Notes: generated by a model not told the origin, from the letters alone. Positions 22,739 through 59,290 are shown, counted from the first letter of the stretch. The stretch: 64,000 nt of DNA from Chaetoderma sp. LZ-2023a (GCA_034401795.1 CM067369.1:86375129-86439128), one strand, 5' to 3'. Made by a program: numbers and translations.

Positions 22739-22741
<3 letters not shown>

Positions 22742-24330
22742 ATACAGGTTGACGAACCTACTATAGTGCGGTTAGCAACACATTGAGGAAAATGAAAATA
22801 ACTATTTAACAAATACAGAAATTATAACTATTGGTCCTAAGACCGTTACGGTTCCTTTTAGTCATCGGAACCGTTAGTACGGATACGAGATAATTGACAA
22901 AACCTATATAGAGAAATAATTAAATGGTGAAGTATAGTTACTTGAATACTCAGTAGTCATTCCCAAGTTAGGCTACCGTGTTACTGAAATTGAGACGTAG
23001 ATCTGTAGTCGACGTGAGATGATGCACTCTCCGGAAGCTGGAAAGTTCCCGCAAACAAAAGTTCCGCAAGAACACTCATATGGGGGATGGGGGGGGGGGT
23101 GCGGGGGTGGTGGGGTGGGGGGGGAAGTGCATCGCTTAGTGCTGTAGGCCTAATAGAATGTCTAGCGAGCAGTCAGTAGAAGATACGATAGTACTATGTA
23201 GTGAAGAAAGTTCCCATACACCGATGGCACGGATGGAAGGTGTAAACAACCCGTCACAAGCGGGGGTTGTCAGTGGCAAATGAACATACAAAATAAAGCT
23301 TCACGGTGCTGGGTACGTCAACCAGCTCTGAAGAGGCACCGGGCAGAGTTTACTTGCTGCGGTCGAAAGTCGAAAGAACCGACACGATGTGTGCGGCGGC
23401 GATTGAAATACCACTTTTAGGCATCGCCGGCAGATCCAGCGAGTCATCCATCAAAGAACATCCTGCCTCTACATCTATAGACTCACATATTCAGGCCGCA
23501 AAGGCCTCACCGCAAGTTTGTGTTCCGAATCTAGATGTAGTGTTTGTGAACGATTATCGAAAGTTCCAAATTACTCCCGCAGATGGGGAGTTACAAAATT
23601 GCTTTTACTGCAGTGGGTTGGCTACTGGTAGCTACGGAAACGCGATGGAAACTGAAGTCATATGCGTAATATCTGTCGATCGCAGCTAGTACACGTCCAA
23701 CCTGTTCGGCCCCTGGCCGAGGATGCTCTCGATCACTGGATCGCTTCTCCTTTTATACTCTCCATGACGTCACAGGCGCAGGCTTCATCCAATCATCGTT
23801 CGAGCAACAGCCCATCAGCTCACAGCTAATAATAGCGTCGTCTAACGTTCTAGAACATTCTAGAAGCTTTATGTCCACATGGTTATGACGTCAGGGCAAT
23901 ATTTTGAAGAAAATCAAGAAGAGTTTTCCTGGATAACTCAGCCATTTCTCAACCGATTTAAAAAGGTTTACAGATTTAGAAAGCCCGTCGAATTCTGGTC
24001 TTGATTAATGCCAGATTTAACGGGAACAGCCAATCAATAAGAATTACAGAGTACCAACTCGGTACACTATAAGCGCCATCCTATCTAGGTCACAACTACA
24101 CGCTCCATAGAAACAGCATCCTGGCGCGCGCATGCGCATAATGCGTTTTAACGAACTTAGTCGTTTTTCAACACGCTCTCTCTCCCATAGGCCTATATAC
24201 GCTTATAGCCCTACCCAGAGGGGCGTGTTCAGAGAACGAATCCTAGACGGGCGGCGTGTACCCAGCTTAGCTGGTATGGCCGGTACCCGGTACAAAAGCG
24301 AAGAAGGACTGATTACAGCTGTAGTATATT

Positions 24331-24331
24331 T

Positions 24332-24395
<64 letters not shown>
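24331..24395. repeat. ACT microsatellite
   Basis: A tandem CTA/ACT array of about 65 bp immediately beyond the outer border of the long LTR. The tyrosine-run open frame across it is a by-product. Confidence 0.97.
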
Positions 24396-25108
24396 AGCCG
24401 CAGAATACACTAATCATACATAACAATCATGTGATCCCAAAGGGGACAAATATATCGATAATATCCTTAAAAGCCTACCAGGAGGTTATGCCCAGTATAT
24501 ATGATTACAAAGTTTACTGATGAGATAATTCACATCTGCCAGTTTTCTTTGCAGCAATGTATGGATCACTGGGCTTTGGTTATAATCGTTGGCCAGCAGA
24601 TGGTAACAATATCAATACATTTTCATCAGGATGTAGGATGCGAGACTGTGTCTGTTTGCCATAGAGAAGCTCTTCTTTTGATATTGTTAAAGTAACTTTA
24701 GTGACCCACTATCAAACGCTGTTATCTAAAACTAGAAACATAATCTAACAAATGTGCATCCTCTCTCAGGGTAGCAGATGACTGTAGCGTAATATGAAGG
24801 AATTCCACCTCTGGAAAGGTTTATACGTGCCCAGAATAAACAGTAAGAGGAGTCGTTTCCTTATATCATCTTACATGTGGCCACCAGAATGGTAAGTATT
24901 GTGATGTGGAATGGTTATCTACCCATAATAACAATACACAGCATGAGTCAAGTCACATCAGGATGAGCTACTTTTCATTAGTAGAGGAAAAACCACCCAA
25001 AAGCCACTCGGAAAGAGTTACCTCCCTTAGACGCAAACCCTCGAAATTAGGTATACTAAAACATATGTTGGTCAGTTCCTCTTTCTGGCACCTTGCTTGT
25101 CCTGCAGT
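24396..25108. other. Unassigned, no gene seen
   Basis: No recognisable domain, repeat partner or splice-bounded exon was found. Confidence 0.4.
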
Positions 25109-25251
25109 TCAGTTCCAGTTCACATAGCTCGACCAACCTTTCACTATTCCTGGTGATTGGACATTGTAGATCGACCAAGGTGTCCTGATACTCTTGGCTG
25201 GTTGCTCCACCCAGAAACAACTACTGAGAACTTTGGTATCCATAACCTGAA
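25109..25251 (-). other. Possible exon-like stretch (minus), unrecognised
   Basis: A good acceptor-like sequence (TTTTCTTTCAG) on the minus strand is followed by an open frame reading VMDTKVLSSCFWVEQPAK... to a stop at 25125-25127. No homologous family is recognised, no donor-bounded partner was found, and all three frames look equally plausible. It lies downstream of the CCDC152 end in the same orientation. Confidence 0.2.
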
Positions 25252-25690
25252 AGAAAACAGGAACAGAAGAAACCTGGAACACAGCTAAGAGCGTGGAGAA
25301 ATACAAAGTAAATTGACATCAAAATCACGATGTCAGAATTACAAGAAATCATTACCAGGTACCGGGCTCATTGGTAAGTGCCAGGTGGCTTTGAATGATA
25401 GATTTTGCCTTTGGATCCTGGAAAGTGGCCATGCACATAAAAATAATTCTATCAATGACAATGATGTAAGCATTCAAATGTAAACAACTTCTCTTTGACG
25501 TGTGTAACTTCTGATATGTTTGAGCACATAATGCACCATCATAGTACAGCTACATTAGCAACTCTGCCTGTGCTACTGGAAATCTTCTCACTATGATAGT
25601 GGCTAGATATGACGATACATTCAACACCTGGGATTCATTAATTACTTGATTCAAATTAAAGCCAGCAAAGCACCATTTATTTAGAAGAGA
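25252..25690. other. Unassigned, no gene seen
   Basis: Mixed sequence with no recognised feature. Confidence 0.35.
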
Positions 25691-26040
25691 TGGGATTTTA
25701 AATATATGTTATCGCTACAAATTGGGTGAAAACTTATCCAGACATGACAGTGACATTTGAATGATCAAAGATATTCAAAAGCTTGAGTCTCGTCCCCAGC
25801 TTTTTATCACGGCTGATACATTTGACGAATTTGAGCCTCAGTACCACTTGGCAGAAAATGTGGAAATGAGTAGACTAGATGCGCACGATTTATATAAGGC
25901 GCTTAGAGCTTAAATATTAGTAGCAGTGCCATCAACAGTTCACGCTGAGGTATGGCCTCGTATATTACAGAGCATATCTGATGCGCGAGAAAGTCTTACT
26001 TTGACGGACCAGGCTCATACAGCTTAACGACGATATGTGT
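25691..26040 (+). pseudogene. Decayed coding stretch, family unknown
   Basis: One + frame stays protein-like across several stops: YRYKLGENLSRHDSDI, stop, MIKDIQKLESRPQLFI, ADTFDEFEPQYHLAENVEMS, RLDAHDLYKALRA, stop (25911-25913), ILVAVPSTVHAEVWPRILQS, ISDARESLTLTDQAHTA, stop. Composition and continuity over about 100 residues suggest a once-coding sequence. The longest piece (about 50 codons from an ATG at 25761) is short. I recognise no family; a transposon gene or a dead host exon are both possible. Confidence 0.4.
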
Positions 26041-26594
26041 AGTAATAATATTGACATTTCACTGCAGAATGAGAGGACTCAAAACTCAGCATTGGGCCAT
26101 GAATATCTGATTGGTGAGAACACCAAATGGACAGTGGCCATTCTAGAGTTCATTACCTACCAATGTGATGGAAATAATAGAATTTTGTAATAAATTTCAT
26201 GAAGTGGATAAATATGCCTGCTTTTACTAATCAAGAGGTCCTTACTGTGGCTACTGCTCCTATGAAAAAATCCGTATTCTGCTACTTTGGAATACTTGCA
26301 CTCAAAGCAATGAAGAAAGCATAGGTTAGTTAGTTAGAGAAATATGTAAACTAATGAACATTAAGAAGACTCAAACTACAGTACTTCATTCCATCAATAA
26401 TGCAATGATATAACCTCTCATTTTAACAGAGTGCATGTGACGATGTTAGCCAAAAAAGTGAACACTAACCAGCGGGACTTGTATATTCACCTGACATAAC
26501 ATCATATTTGTGAATCCTGTCAGTCAATTGTAGTTGGATTTAAATTCCATTTTCTACTCTATGATATATGTCATAAAAAACAAACGAAATAATG
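26041..26594. other. Unassigned, no gene seen
   Basis: No recognisable gene or repeat. Confidence 0.35.
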
Positions 26595-26885
26595 GAAGGA
26601 CCTTTTCTAGCTATGCTGCGCCTATTTCTAGCTAAGCTCTGACCACATTGTACATGTTGGAATCGATTTATATACATTGAAATCTGAATTCAAATTTCAA
26701 GGTAATTATTATAGGTAAGCTGTTGAATGTTTTGAACCTAATTGGACAAAGCTGTGCGCAGGACAGCAACAGCCTCCTGGCAAATTAGCTGCCATGACGG
26801 AGCTACGTTGTTTTGATTACGACAGCAACTACCTAGTGACGTAATTTATTATGGCATCAGATATTTAAAGTAGAGATCGGATCCC
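26595..26885 (-). repeat. Hairpin MITE family B, old partial copy
   Basis: Contains TTTCTAGCTAAGCTCTGACC, a diverged GTTGGAATCGAT, GTAAGCTGTTGAATGTTTTGAA and CAGCAACAGCC in the family order. Decayed relative to the copies near 38.6 and 50.8 kb. Confidence 0.6.
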
Positions 26886-27167
26886 TCCATTACATGGTTC
26901 TAAAATGGTTATAAATATAAACATAAAATGATCCAACACAGCGTTCGTTGATATACTATTACCATATATTACCTTACACACACTTATATCATTAGGCACC
27001 TATCCTGATGACATGATCAATATGAATACGATGTTATCACTCTCCCTATTTGAATATGCTGAACTAACAGATTTGTCCAATAGGATACACTTCTTAGAAA
27101 AAGAGGGGTTATAAGCATAGTGGCATGTAAATTCATTGTAGCCAGGAAAAAGTGTACACACGTGCAT

Positions 27168-27290
27168 GAGTGAGTGAGTGGATGGGTGAGCGAGGGTACT
27201 TGTGTGTGCGTGCGTATGTGCGTGCGCGCATGCGTGCATGAGTGTACGTGCATGCATGTTTGTGCGTGTGTGCATGCATGTGTTTTATGT
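27168..27290. repeat. GT/GC-rich simple repeat
   Basis: Alternating purine-pyrimidine sequence (GTGTGTGCGTGCG, GCGCGCATGCG, CATGCATG). Histidine/threonine-rich frames on the minus strand are by-products. Such sequence can adopt Z-DNA. Confidence 0.85.
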
Positions 27291-27405
27291 GCTGAATACA
27301 AGTGACTATGCATTTTTAAAATATGATATATATTCTATAGCCCTACCGTAGGATTTATTACATTGAATTGACAATTAGTCATTAATGTTATATTGTGTCA
27401 CGATT

Positions 27406-27411
27406 TTTATT
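27406..27411 (-). promoter_or_regulatory. Candidate polyadenylation signal of CCDC152
   Basis: AATAAA on the minus strand about 210 bp beyond the CCDC152 stop codon. Its placement fits a short 3' UTR, but other signals cannot be excluded. Confidence 0.5.
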
Positions 27412-27620
27412 TCTAAAATCCTAGTTCTGTATTTCATAAGGAGCTATTTCCAAGCACAAATGATAATATGTTGTAGGTACTAGCAGGTGTTAATATAACC
27501 AATGGTGTCCATTTTGAAAACAGTCTTTCTGAAAATTGTTACTCGCTTACTACATTGTGGAAGAGACTGGATAGTACCGGAAATAGAATAACTGAAGGTG
27601 TTAAATTAGTGACTGTTGGA

Positions 27621-52051
<24,431 letters not shown>

Positions 52052-53429
52052 TTTAAATGGTTGTTAGCTTAAACAATCATCAGACAGCATTTGGAAATAT
52101 ACAGTAATTATCATATTGAAATTTAATGAATATTGAATTATTACACGTTCCTGCGGTCCGGGCAACCACATTTTACTGCAGGTCAACCACATTTTAACAC
52201 ATATTGAGGGTGGTGATTGGACCGTGCATTAGCCAAACGAATAAGAAGAGCACTCAGAAACATCAAGATCGGCTGTGAGTTATTGACAAATTGCCAAGAT
52301 GAAACGAACACACCAGGGGATGAAATGAACACCCCCCCCCCCCCCCCTGAACAGCTGTTACCATCGATATCGTATATCCAGGCCAGATCGCTCATGGCCC
52401 TCTCACAAAAGGCATTTCAGAGGTCAGTATTTTCTCACCAGATGGATAGTCTTCAAAAAAATATGTCTTTGTTACGAAACTATTACGTAGTCGAGTAAAG
52501 TGTCAGATTAATAGCACCAATGCAATTTTATTTCTGATAAAAATATGCAAATTTGCGTCTGTTCAATTTCTCTTCAAATTACCAAAAGATAATTTAGTCA
52601 TTTTTAAGGCTATCTATGTATCTGATCGTCTGTGTCAGCCATCAGTGAATACCCAGTCATGGATGATTGATATTTACTGCACTCACGTCACTGGCGGTCG
52701 TGACAACTAACCCCGTAGTGAGAGTATGTGCATGAGCTATCTAGCCGATATCTATGGCTGTAACAGTAGTTGGATTCGGATATGTTGTTGCAGTACTCCA
52801 ACCGGAAGTACCACGTGGTTGCTTTGCCTATATACACATGCGCACACTTTTACTCTCGCATGAAGCAGGAGTAATCGAGTAGAATTTGTACCGCATGATG
52901 CCGTTGTCCGATTATACTCTCGGTCGCTCGGATATGTTGTCGAGATACCCCCGCTTACCCCGACAACATATCCGAACTTAGCCATGCAGTGTTACTGACA
53001 GCTTGCTTCGATACATCAAAATCTGAAAATACCCGTACATGTCCACAGGCGAATTACTCAACTCACGCCACCGGTGGTGAGGACTACTAGGAGTAGCACA
53101 ATAGTGAATGTATGCGGATGTGCCGTCTACACTTATTAGATGTCGATAGTCAGTCACAAAAGCTTATTCCTGGCTGTCGACTTTTTCGTACACAGCGATC
53201 AAACTTGGTGTATGTATGCATTGTATGCGTAAAGTATGGAGGCGTAATAAAAGTAGGTCAGTTTGATCTCAGAGTGACCTTCTTTTCATGCTTCACCCGC
53301 AGCTACCGAGATTCTATCGACCTTTTTGTTTAACATTCACGGTAAATCCAGAAGTAAGTCATCGCCTATACACCCAACATTTGTAAATACTAAATATCCA
53401 CATAAACAGCATGTCATCTGTTTTCAAGG
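52052..53429. other. Upstream flank of CCDC152
   Basis: No further coding exon was recognised. Contains a C-homopolymer (about 52331-52347), a 15-bp-arm hairpin at 52928-52975, and a family-D-like stretch (about 53160-53320: CAAACTTGGTGTATGTATGC, AAAGTAGGTCAGTTTGAT). The promoter of CCDC152 or further 5' exons may lie here. Confidence 0.4.
52928..52975. repeat. Perfect 15-bp inverted repeat
   Basis: TCGGATATGTTGTCG and CGACAACATATCCGA are separated by 18 bp. A related TCGGATATGTTGTTG occurs at 52777. Function unknown. Confidence 0.85.
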
Positions 53430-53770
53430 ATGACATTACCAGGAACGTACCAGGGACGCCTTTGTGGAATTTATTCACTATTTTTAGAGGTCTATAAATG
53501 GTTTATAAATATATCTAAATGATTTATAAAGATGTATAAATGACTTTAAAACTTTTATAAATTATTTACAAAGCTTTATATGCATATGCTTTATATATAG
53601 GTTTATAGGGACTTAAACCCTTTAGAAATCATTTATAAACCTTTAGAAATCATTTTTAAGCCTTAATAAATGGACTATTAAAAATAATTTTATTTTATAA
53701 AGCTTTAAAAGTCGGATACCCTTGGCCCGTTGTGGAATATATTCATTATTTTTAAAACTGAAAAATCAGT
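53430..53770. repeat. TTTATAAATGAT-rich block between near-direct repeats
   Basis: More than ten TTTATAAA/ATTTATAAA words in about 200 bp. The block is framed by TGTGGAATTTATTCACTA (53463) and TGTGGAATATATTCATTA (53734), near-identical direct repeats. It looks like a degenerate tandem array or an insertion with duplicated flanks. Confidence 0.65.
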
Positions 53771-53949
53771 CGTATATCGATAATTGCGAATAATAACGGT
53801 TCAATTATTCACCGTCTTGAACAGTTTTTCAGTTTTCAGCCTATTCACTGTGAGTCATGGTATTGCAATCGAGTAATTGTAATTGGCCTTTCTTCATCAG
53901 CGAACTGTGTACCTATTTTGGTTTCGACTATACGTGGGATAACGGATGT

Positions 53950-54660
53950 TGGTACACGGAATCTGATGTTAAGAAATTAAAACTTGATGCAGTTCAAATA
54001 TGTAGACGTTTGGAAAGATAACCTTCTAAACATAAATACTAAATTACGCATTTATGGATTGTTCAAGTTTAACTTTGCGATGGAAAACTATCCGAACAAT
54101 TCTCGAAATCTCTTATTACGTAAGGATTTCACGAAACTTAGAGTTAGTGCACACAGCCTGGCGATTGAACTCGGAAGACAACAAACAGTGCCACTTGAAC
54201 GCAGGATACGCAAGATGTGCGAATCAGAGTGTATTGAAGACGAGAAGCACTTTATTCTGCATTGTTCTGCTTATGACCATGAAAGACAGAAACTCTTCTA
54301 TGCACTCGGCTCCTTTTGCGACTGATGTGAAGCTCGTTTTTATAATGTCCTGCAATAACGGCGATACAGAAATCGCTGAACTGGTTCTACCCTTTGTCCA
54401 TGAATGTGTGCTAAAACAACATTCTACAACTTACTATTGATCACATGCATTCAGATAGGCCTCTGTAAACATACCTTAATACATTGTATCTTTCCACCTA
54501 TCCTGCTGTTGTGTAAATATGCTGACTGTTACATTGTGTATATATTGTTAATGCATGTGTATTTTATGTTTTTTATTGTATCTATATATTGTAAGTGCTG
54601 TAGGCGGACACAATACCGTATGTTTTTTACGCAATAAATTGATTGTGAGTGTACGATAGA
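53950..54660 (+). mobile_element. 5'-truncated LINE 3' end
   Basis: Encodes the C-terminal region VDVWKDNLLNINTKLRIYGL, FTKLRVSAHSLAIELGRQQT and the Cys/His block CESECIEDEKHFILHCSAYD. After a frameshift near 54300 a short end follows (TEIAELVLPFVHEC). The 3' UTR ends near an AATAAATTG at about 54633. Same LINE type as 45866-49026. Confidence 0.8.
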
Positions 54661-55719
54661 GCAAGTATCATGACAGATTAAGTAAAGATGTCCACGGTGG
54701 TTACATTATTAATCAAATCACATTCTTTGAGAACGGACGCAATACTTCTTAGCAAACGTGGCGTTTTCTTATTAATATCAGATCATTGACGAGTCGTGGT
54801 ATTGCAACTTCACATACTCTAGATGTAGGAATCATTGTAGGTGGTGGCTAAAAATAGTAATCAAAAAAAGTAATCAAAATTTGAACTATGGCACGCCCCC
54901 CGTTTTCCTGGCAAAATATACTCGAAAATCTATTTAGTCGAGATAGGTCTATATTGTTTGCGCAATCAAAATCGAGTCATTTTTGGTGGAAAAAGGGAGA
55001 CGTGTCCAAATTCATATTTTGATGACGTCACCAAACTCTCGACCAATCAGATTTGCGAGCACCAAGTCCACTGTATTTGGGGAGGCAGAGTTAGGATGAT
55101 TGGAAGGTGTAACGTGAATGATTGGCATGTGAAATGTACGAGGGGGCGTGTCCGGGTGAGGTCACGTGAGAGCAATCGACCACTCAGATTTGCGCGTATA
55201 TCGTTACAGACGTACCACGTGACAGCTCTCAATGACTCAAATTTGCGCATGCATCGTCGCAGATGATCTGTAACACTAGTTTGATACAGACATTAAAATC
55301 GCCTCGATCCATCCAGTGGTTCGTGTGAAATCAGCAACTACGCAACATCAGCAAATTCTTGACCACATTTTGTGTGGGACAGATTTGAATTTTACGACGA
55401 ATTAAGACGGGCTATTTTTCTGTTAATTACATGTCATACAGACTACTATAGGCCTTAAATATTATCTCGTTTTACGTGGAATAATATTGTTTTGTATGAA
55501 GAGAGTAGCTCTCGTGTCCTTTTAAGCTTAATTCTATGCTCTCTACCACCATATTCTGGTGGAAATCACTACGCCAATGGCGACTCGATCCACACGAGAT
55601 TCTTTTCTCGATTTCGTATCGAAGATCTCACGAGACACGAATGTCCGCCGACAGTCACTGTTGCTCACTGCTCTTCTAATTGTTCTGGCTAAGTGCCTGG
55701 TCCAATCGCACTACACTGG
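54661..55719. other. Unassigned, no gene seen
   Basis: Several short frames and CACGTGA/TGACGTCA words but no recognisable coding exon. Sequence is GC-richer around 55060-55260. Confidence 0.35.
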
Positions 55720-57985
55720 TGTAGTTCGGATCGACCGGATAGACACCGGCCGAACCAGCCAAAACTGGGTACGCGCCGCCCGCCCTGGATTCGTTCCCTG
55801 AACACGCACCCCATGGGTAGAGCCATAAGCATACATGAGCCTATGAGAGAGATCACGTTATAAAAACTACGTTCGTTAAAGCGCATAGTGCGCATGTGCA
55901 CGCTTAAATGCTATTTTTGACAGAGCGCGTAGTTTACGACCAAGATAGGATGACGCTTATAGTGTACCGAGACGGTACAATGTAATCCTTTTTAATTACC
56001 TGTTCCCGCCGAATCTGGCATTAATTAAGACCAGAATTTCCAAATTGTAAACCATTTCAAAATCGGTTAAGAAATGGCTGAGTTATCCACGGAAAACCCC
56101 CTTTGATTATCTTCAAAGTATTGCCGTGACGTCATAACCACGTGTACGCAGAACTTCTGGAATGTTCTAGAACATTCGACTGCGTTATTATTAGCTACGC
56201 GCTGATTGGCTGTTGCTCGACCGATGATTGGTGTACGCCTCTTTTCAGGTAGTTGCGATAATTTAGCCCCGCACTCCGGCAAGGTTGTGTAAGATTGGCC
56301 AAAATACCTAACGGGACTCATATTTCTAAGTTATTGTCTCTCTTCATGTTCCGCTAAGCCTTATGGCTTCTTAATTGTTTGGATGTCCCTATCCGCACCA
56401 TGGACTGATCCGACCCTGGGAAACTATTGGGGTTTCCGAGCGGTGATGGCCAAGGTGTGGTGTCACACACATTTCCCATGTATCTTCGGATACTCACTAG
56501 TTAGCACCTTTGCCAACGCAGGAAAGCACTGCGAAAACACGTCTTAATTATTATTTTCTTTAATCTGCTGAACAATCCTCCCGCACCGCAGTGCATAACT
56601 GGGAAACTTGTGTTTAAACCTAGCGACAGGTTAAAAAGTTAGTTCCATAGGACCTGGTGACGGGCGAGATGCGCATCCCCACCGAATTCCGTAAAAATGT
56701 CTGGGCATGATATTCAAATCTGGCACGCCCTCACGGGAAGGACATTTACGGTGGGTATTCGTCTCTCTTACCCCTACCATAACGATAAATCAGTTGCCTA
56801 AAAATGCTTTTGTGAAAAGTAACCAATGTCCTGTGATGTTTTATGTGGTTACGGAGCGAGATGTCCGGATTCTTATCCAGTTCGGAGATCTTACTAAGTA
56901 ACATATATGCACGCTGTCTTCAGTATTGATGTCTTAGAGCATCTGTTCTCAATGACAGCCATATCTAAAGGCTAGGTAGACGCCAGCCATTTGCAGCCTA
57001 AAATAATTCTTGTCTCTAAAACTAAATGGTAGGTTAAGCATAGAAGAAGGCCCGCATAAATAAAAGTGGCAACTACTAATTCAACATACTGGGAAATACA
57101 TAAGACGGTGACGTGGGAATCCTTCGGGAATCTTCCTCCCGTCTTCACGTAAAACAGCACGCAACCGTATAATCAAAATCTCACTAGGTTTGGTCTTTTC
57201 TTTACAGCATTTTGATTAAATATTAGAGTGGGCCCTTTTTGACTACTACTCTTCTTCCGCCTTAAGCAGTGGCGACATTTTCCCGTGACGGAGGCCCGCG
57301 CGAGGCACTTGTCTCTCGCAAGAATTCAGTGACGACCGTCCATGCGAGGATAATACTCCTCACCCAAACTAGCACTAGGAGTAGTGCCCGCGTGAGGCAC
57401 ACGATTTTCCGTCACTAGAATGAAAATTTTCTTCCCTTTCAGCTTAGAGGTATAATAGCTTATATTAAGTTAATTAGTTAAGTCTCGTGTACGAGAGCCT
57501 CCCTTGCGGGGTTACCTCTGTGGACCTACGAGTCTGTGTGGTACCTCTGGGAGCCCCACGTTTAAAAGTTCATCAGGCTCTCTCTATGTCTTGTATTTTT
57601 GTATGCTCATTATTTTTATCTAGCATACTTGATGGTCTGCTTAGGTAAAACTATTGTATAGACTTATGTTAATTAGATCACCAAATCAAATCTTGTAAGT
57701 CCATAGATCACGAAATTGCTATGGACAGGCATACTGGTGACACAAACTCCTGGGATGAGACTGTTGTGTTTAATGTTCGCGACGATGGTCGCACGGCCCC
57801 ACCGCAACGATTGAGTTCCACGCACCGACCTTAGTAGCCGGTCTTTGTTACCCATAGGGCAGTATCGTACAGGATCCGTCACCCCGAGACCGGAATCTAA
57901 CCAGCATTATCATTCGTCGTGCACTTGCGGCGCGGTGCGTCAACATCAGACACCGGAACGGCCCGCCACTACCCCGCGAGCTACA
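55720..57985 (+). mobile_element. Long-LTR copy of gypsy family A
   Basis: Starts TGTAGTTCGGATCGACCGG and ends CCCCGCGAGCTACA, as the copy at 27987-29795 does, but no target duplication is visible. Its middle shares 'CTCCCTTGCGGGGTTACCTC' (57500), 'GTATCTTCGGATACTC' (56478) and 'GCATACTGGTGACACAAACT' (57728) with the 18990-24294 copy in inverted orientation. It lacks pol. It reads as an incomplete solo LTR. More diverged than the 27.9-kb copy and far less than the 6.8-kb copy. Confidence 0.85.
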
Positions 57986-59029
57986 CTATCATATCGTGCC
58001 AGCCTGCAGAATAACTGCACGTTAATTTTCCAGCAATCAGAAGAGACCAAACCACAATGTTTTAACTTTGCCATGAGATCTCTACATTAACATAATAATC
58101 AACCAGACTGTCATCACCAGAATTTCTATATGTTTATCGTAAATAAAGTTTGGTTGGCTGTAGGCTATTAATCTGACATTTTATTCGACTAGGTAGGCCT
58201 AATGGAATTTGCAACAAAAACATTTTGCTAGTAATGCTAGTCTTCTCATATAAAAGATATCGGCTGAGAAAATATGACTGGAAATCCCTTCGTCGTGTGA
58301 CATCGGTCGAAAATTACCGAACTACGAAAATCTACATTTGAAGGCACCATGAACCATAGCGGAACTCAGCCTGTGTGTGAGTGGTGGGGTAGGGTGGGGA
58401 GGGGTGGGGTGCGGAGCGCTACGGACCGGCGTTAGTCAATCATTTTTGCTGTGGTTTTGGCACGATGGCAATATAAAACCAATTAATATCCATGGTATGA
58501 GTAGAGTTCGACACCAACTACAAATGGCAAAGACTGAAGCCAGTCAGGTGATAACTCATATTCATAGATAACATCGCCCTTTGGCAAAACAGCAAAAGGT
58601 ATCTGAAAATAAATCCAGATCACGCAAGCTGCCTTTGCAAACTGGTAAATATGCTATCACTATCCGCATATTATAAATGAATTCCTTACTTTATACTTTA
58701 TTCTTATGCCATCAATACATGAACAGTATAGATGTGTGGAAAACATAAAAAATTATGTCATAATGCATTTAAACAAAACTATATAAAATGATGTAATACA
58801 ATAATAACCTACATACGTGTAGCTTGACACTAGCCGGTGGTGGCTGTGGAGGGAGGGAGGAGATATGGAAACCGCGAATGCCGAGGGAAGGGCGTATGTA
58901 GCTACTTTGAGTAATTAGTAGATTACAAGTTCTGGATAAATTCAGGGTGAGCTGGTCGTGGTTGTGGTGGTGGTGGTGGTGGTGTAGGTAGGTATATGTG
59001 CGTGCGTGCGTGCGTGGGTGGGTGAGGGG
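57986..59029. other. Unassigned with GGT / GTGC simple repeats
   Basis: No gene seen. GGT units at about 58964-58983, GTGC units at about 58999-59016 and GGGGGTGG units at 59030-59050. GGGTGG-rich patch at 58382-58412. Confidence 0.45.
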
Positions 59030-59290
59030 GTGGGGGTGGGGGTGGGGGAGGTCGTGTATTGAGGATGGTTTCTTGCTTTTGAGTCATTTCGAAGATAAAT
59101 TTCCCGACTAATGGTGAGAGTTTTGGTCATTGGTGGGCAGTCAAGAATGAAAAATAGCTTCTCTAGATTCGTCAGGTCATGGAAGGTAGGTAACGCTCGG
59201 GTCAGTTTGCAGTAGGCCTACAGATCTCTATGTTTCTTGTAAGTTGGGCATAAGGTCAGAAAATGCAGTTGATTGGGCATGTTCAAAACA
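59030..59290 (-). mobile_element. LINE C-terminal relic (minus)
   Basis: The minus strand reads NQLHFLTLCPTYKKHRDL, stop, then ALPTFHDLTNLEKLFFILDC, matching the HFL..CP.Y...R block at the C-terminus of non-LTR retrotransposon proteins (compare 46640 and 54260). Short, broken and without ends. Confidence 0.65.

Larger units (their letters stand above)
18990..24294 (-). mobile_element. Ty3/gypsy fossil with very long LTR (family A)
   Basis: On the minus strand the element runs from about 24294 down to 18990 and is bounded by TGTA..CTACA ends; AAAG occurs at both outer flanks. Parts recognised: a long LTR (roughly 21400-24294) with a TATAAAAG box near 23750, then pol with an aspartic-protease-like region (about 20950-21390), reverse transcriptase (FCIDYRRLND, GLFQFRKMPYGLCNAPGTFE; 20048-20395), RT thumb (FLGHVISG) and RNase H (DTDASAFAIGAVL), and a short stretch of the far LTR at 18990-19110. 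The family is Ty3/gypsy. It is broken in many places and has lost large parts. The LTR differs from the 27987-29795 copy by roughly 5 percent over a sampled 220 bp, so it is moderately young. Confidence 0.85.

Noticed and set aside
25109-25306. Minus-strand 65-codon frame with an acceptor-like sequence
   Set aside because: No partner exon, no recognised family, and all frames look similar; listed only as a weak possibility.
52217-52498. 93-codon + frame upstream of CCDC152
   Set aside because: Crosses a C-homopolymer that yields PPPPP; both strands are open here and nothing is recognisable.
54958-55266. 102-codon + frame
   Set aside because: Arginine-rich frame in GC-richer DNA with an equally open opposite strand; no domain.
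55559-55801. 80-codon + frame ending inside the long LTR
   Set aside because: Runs across the LTR border, so it is a chance fusion of unrelated sequence.
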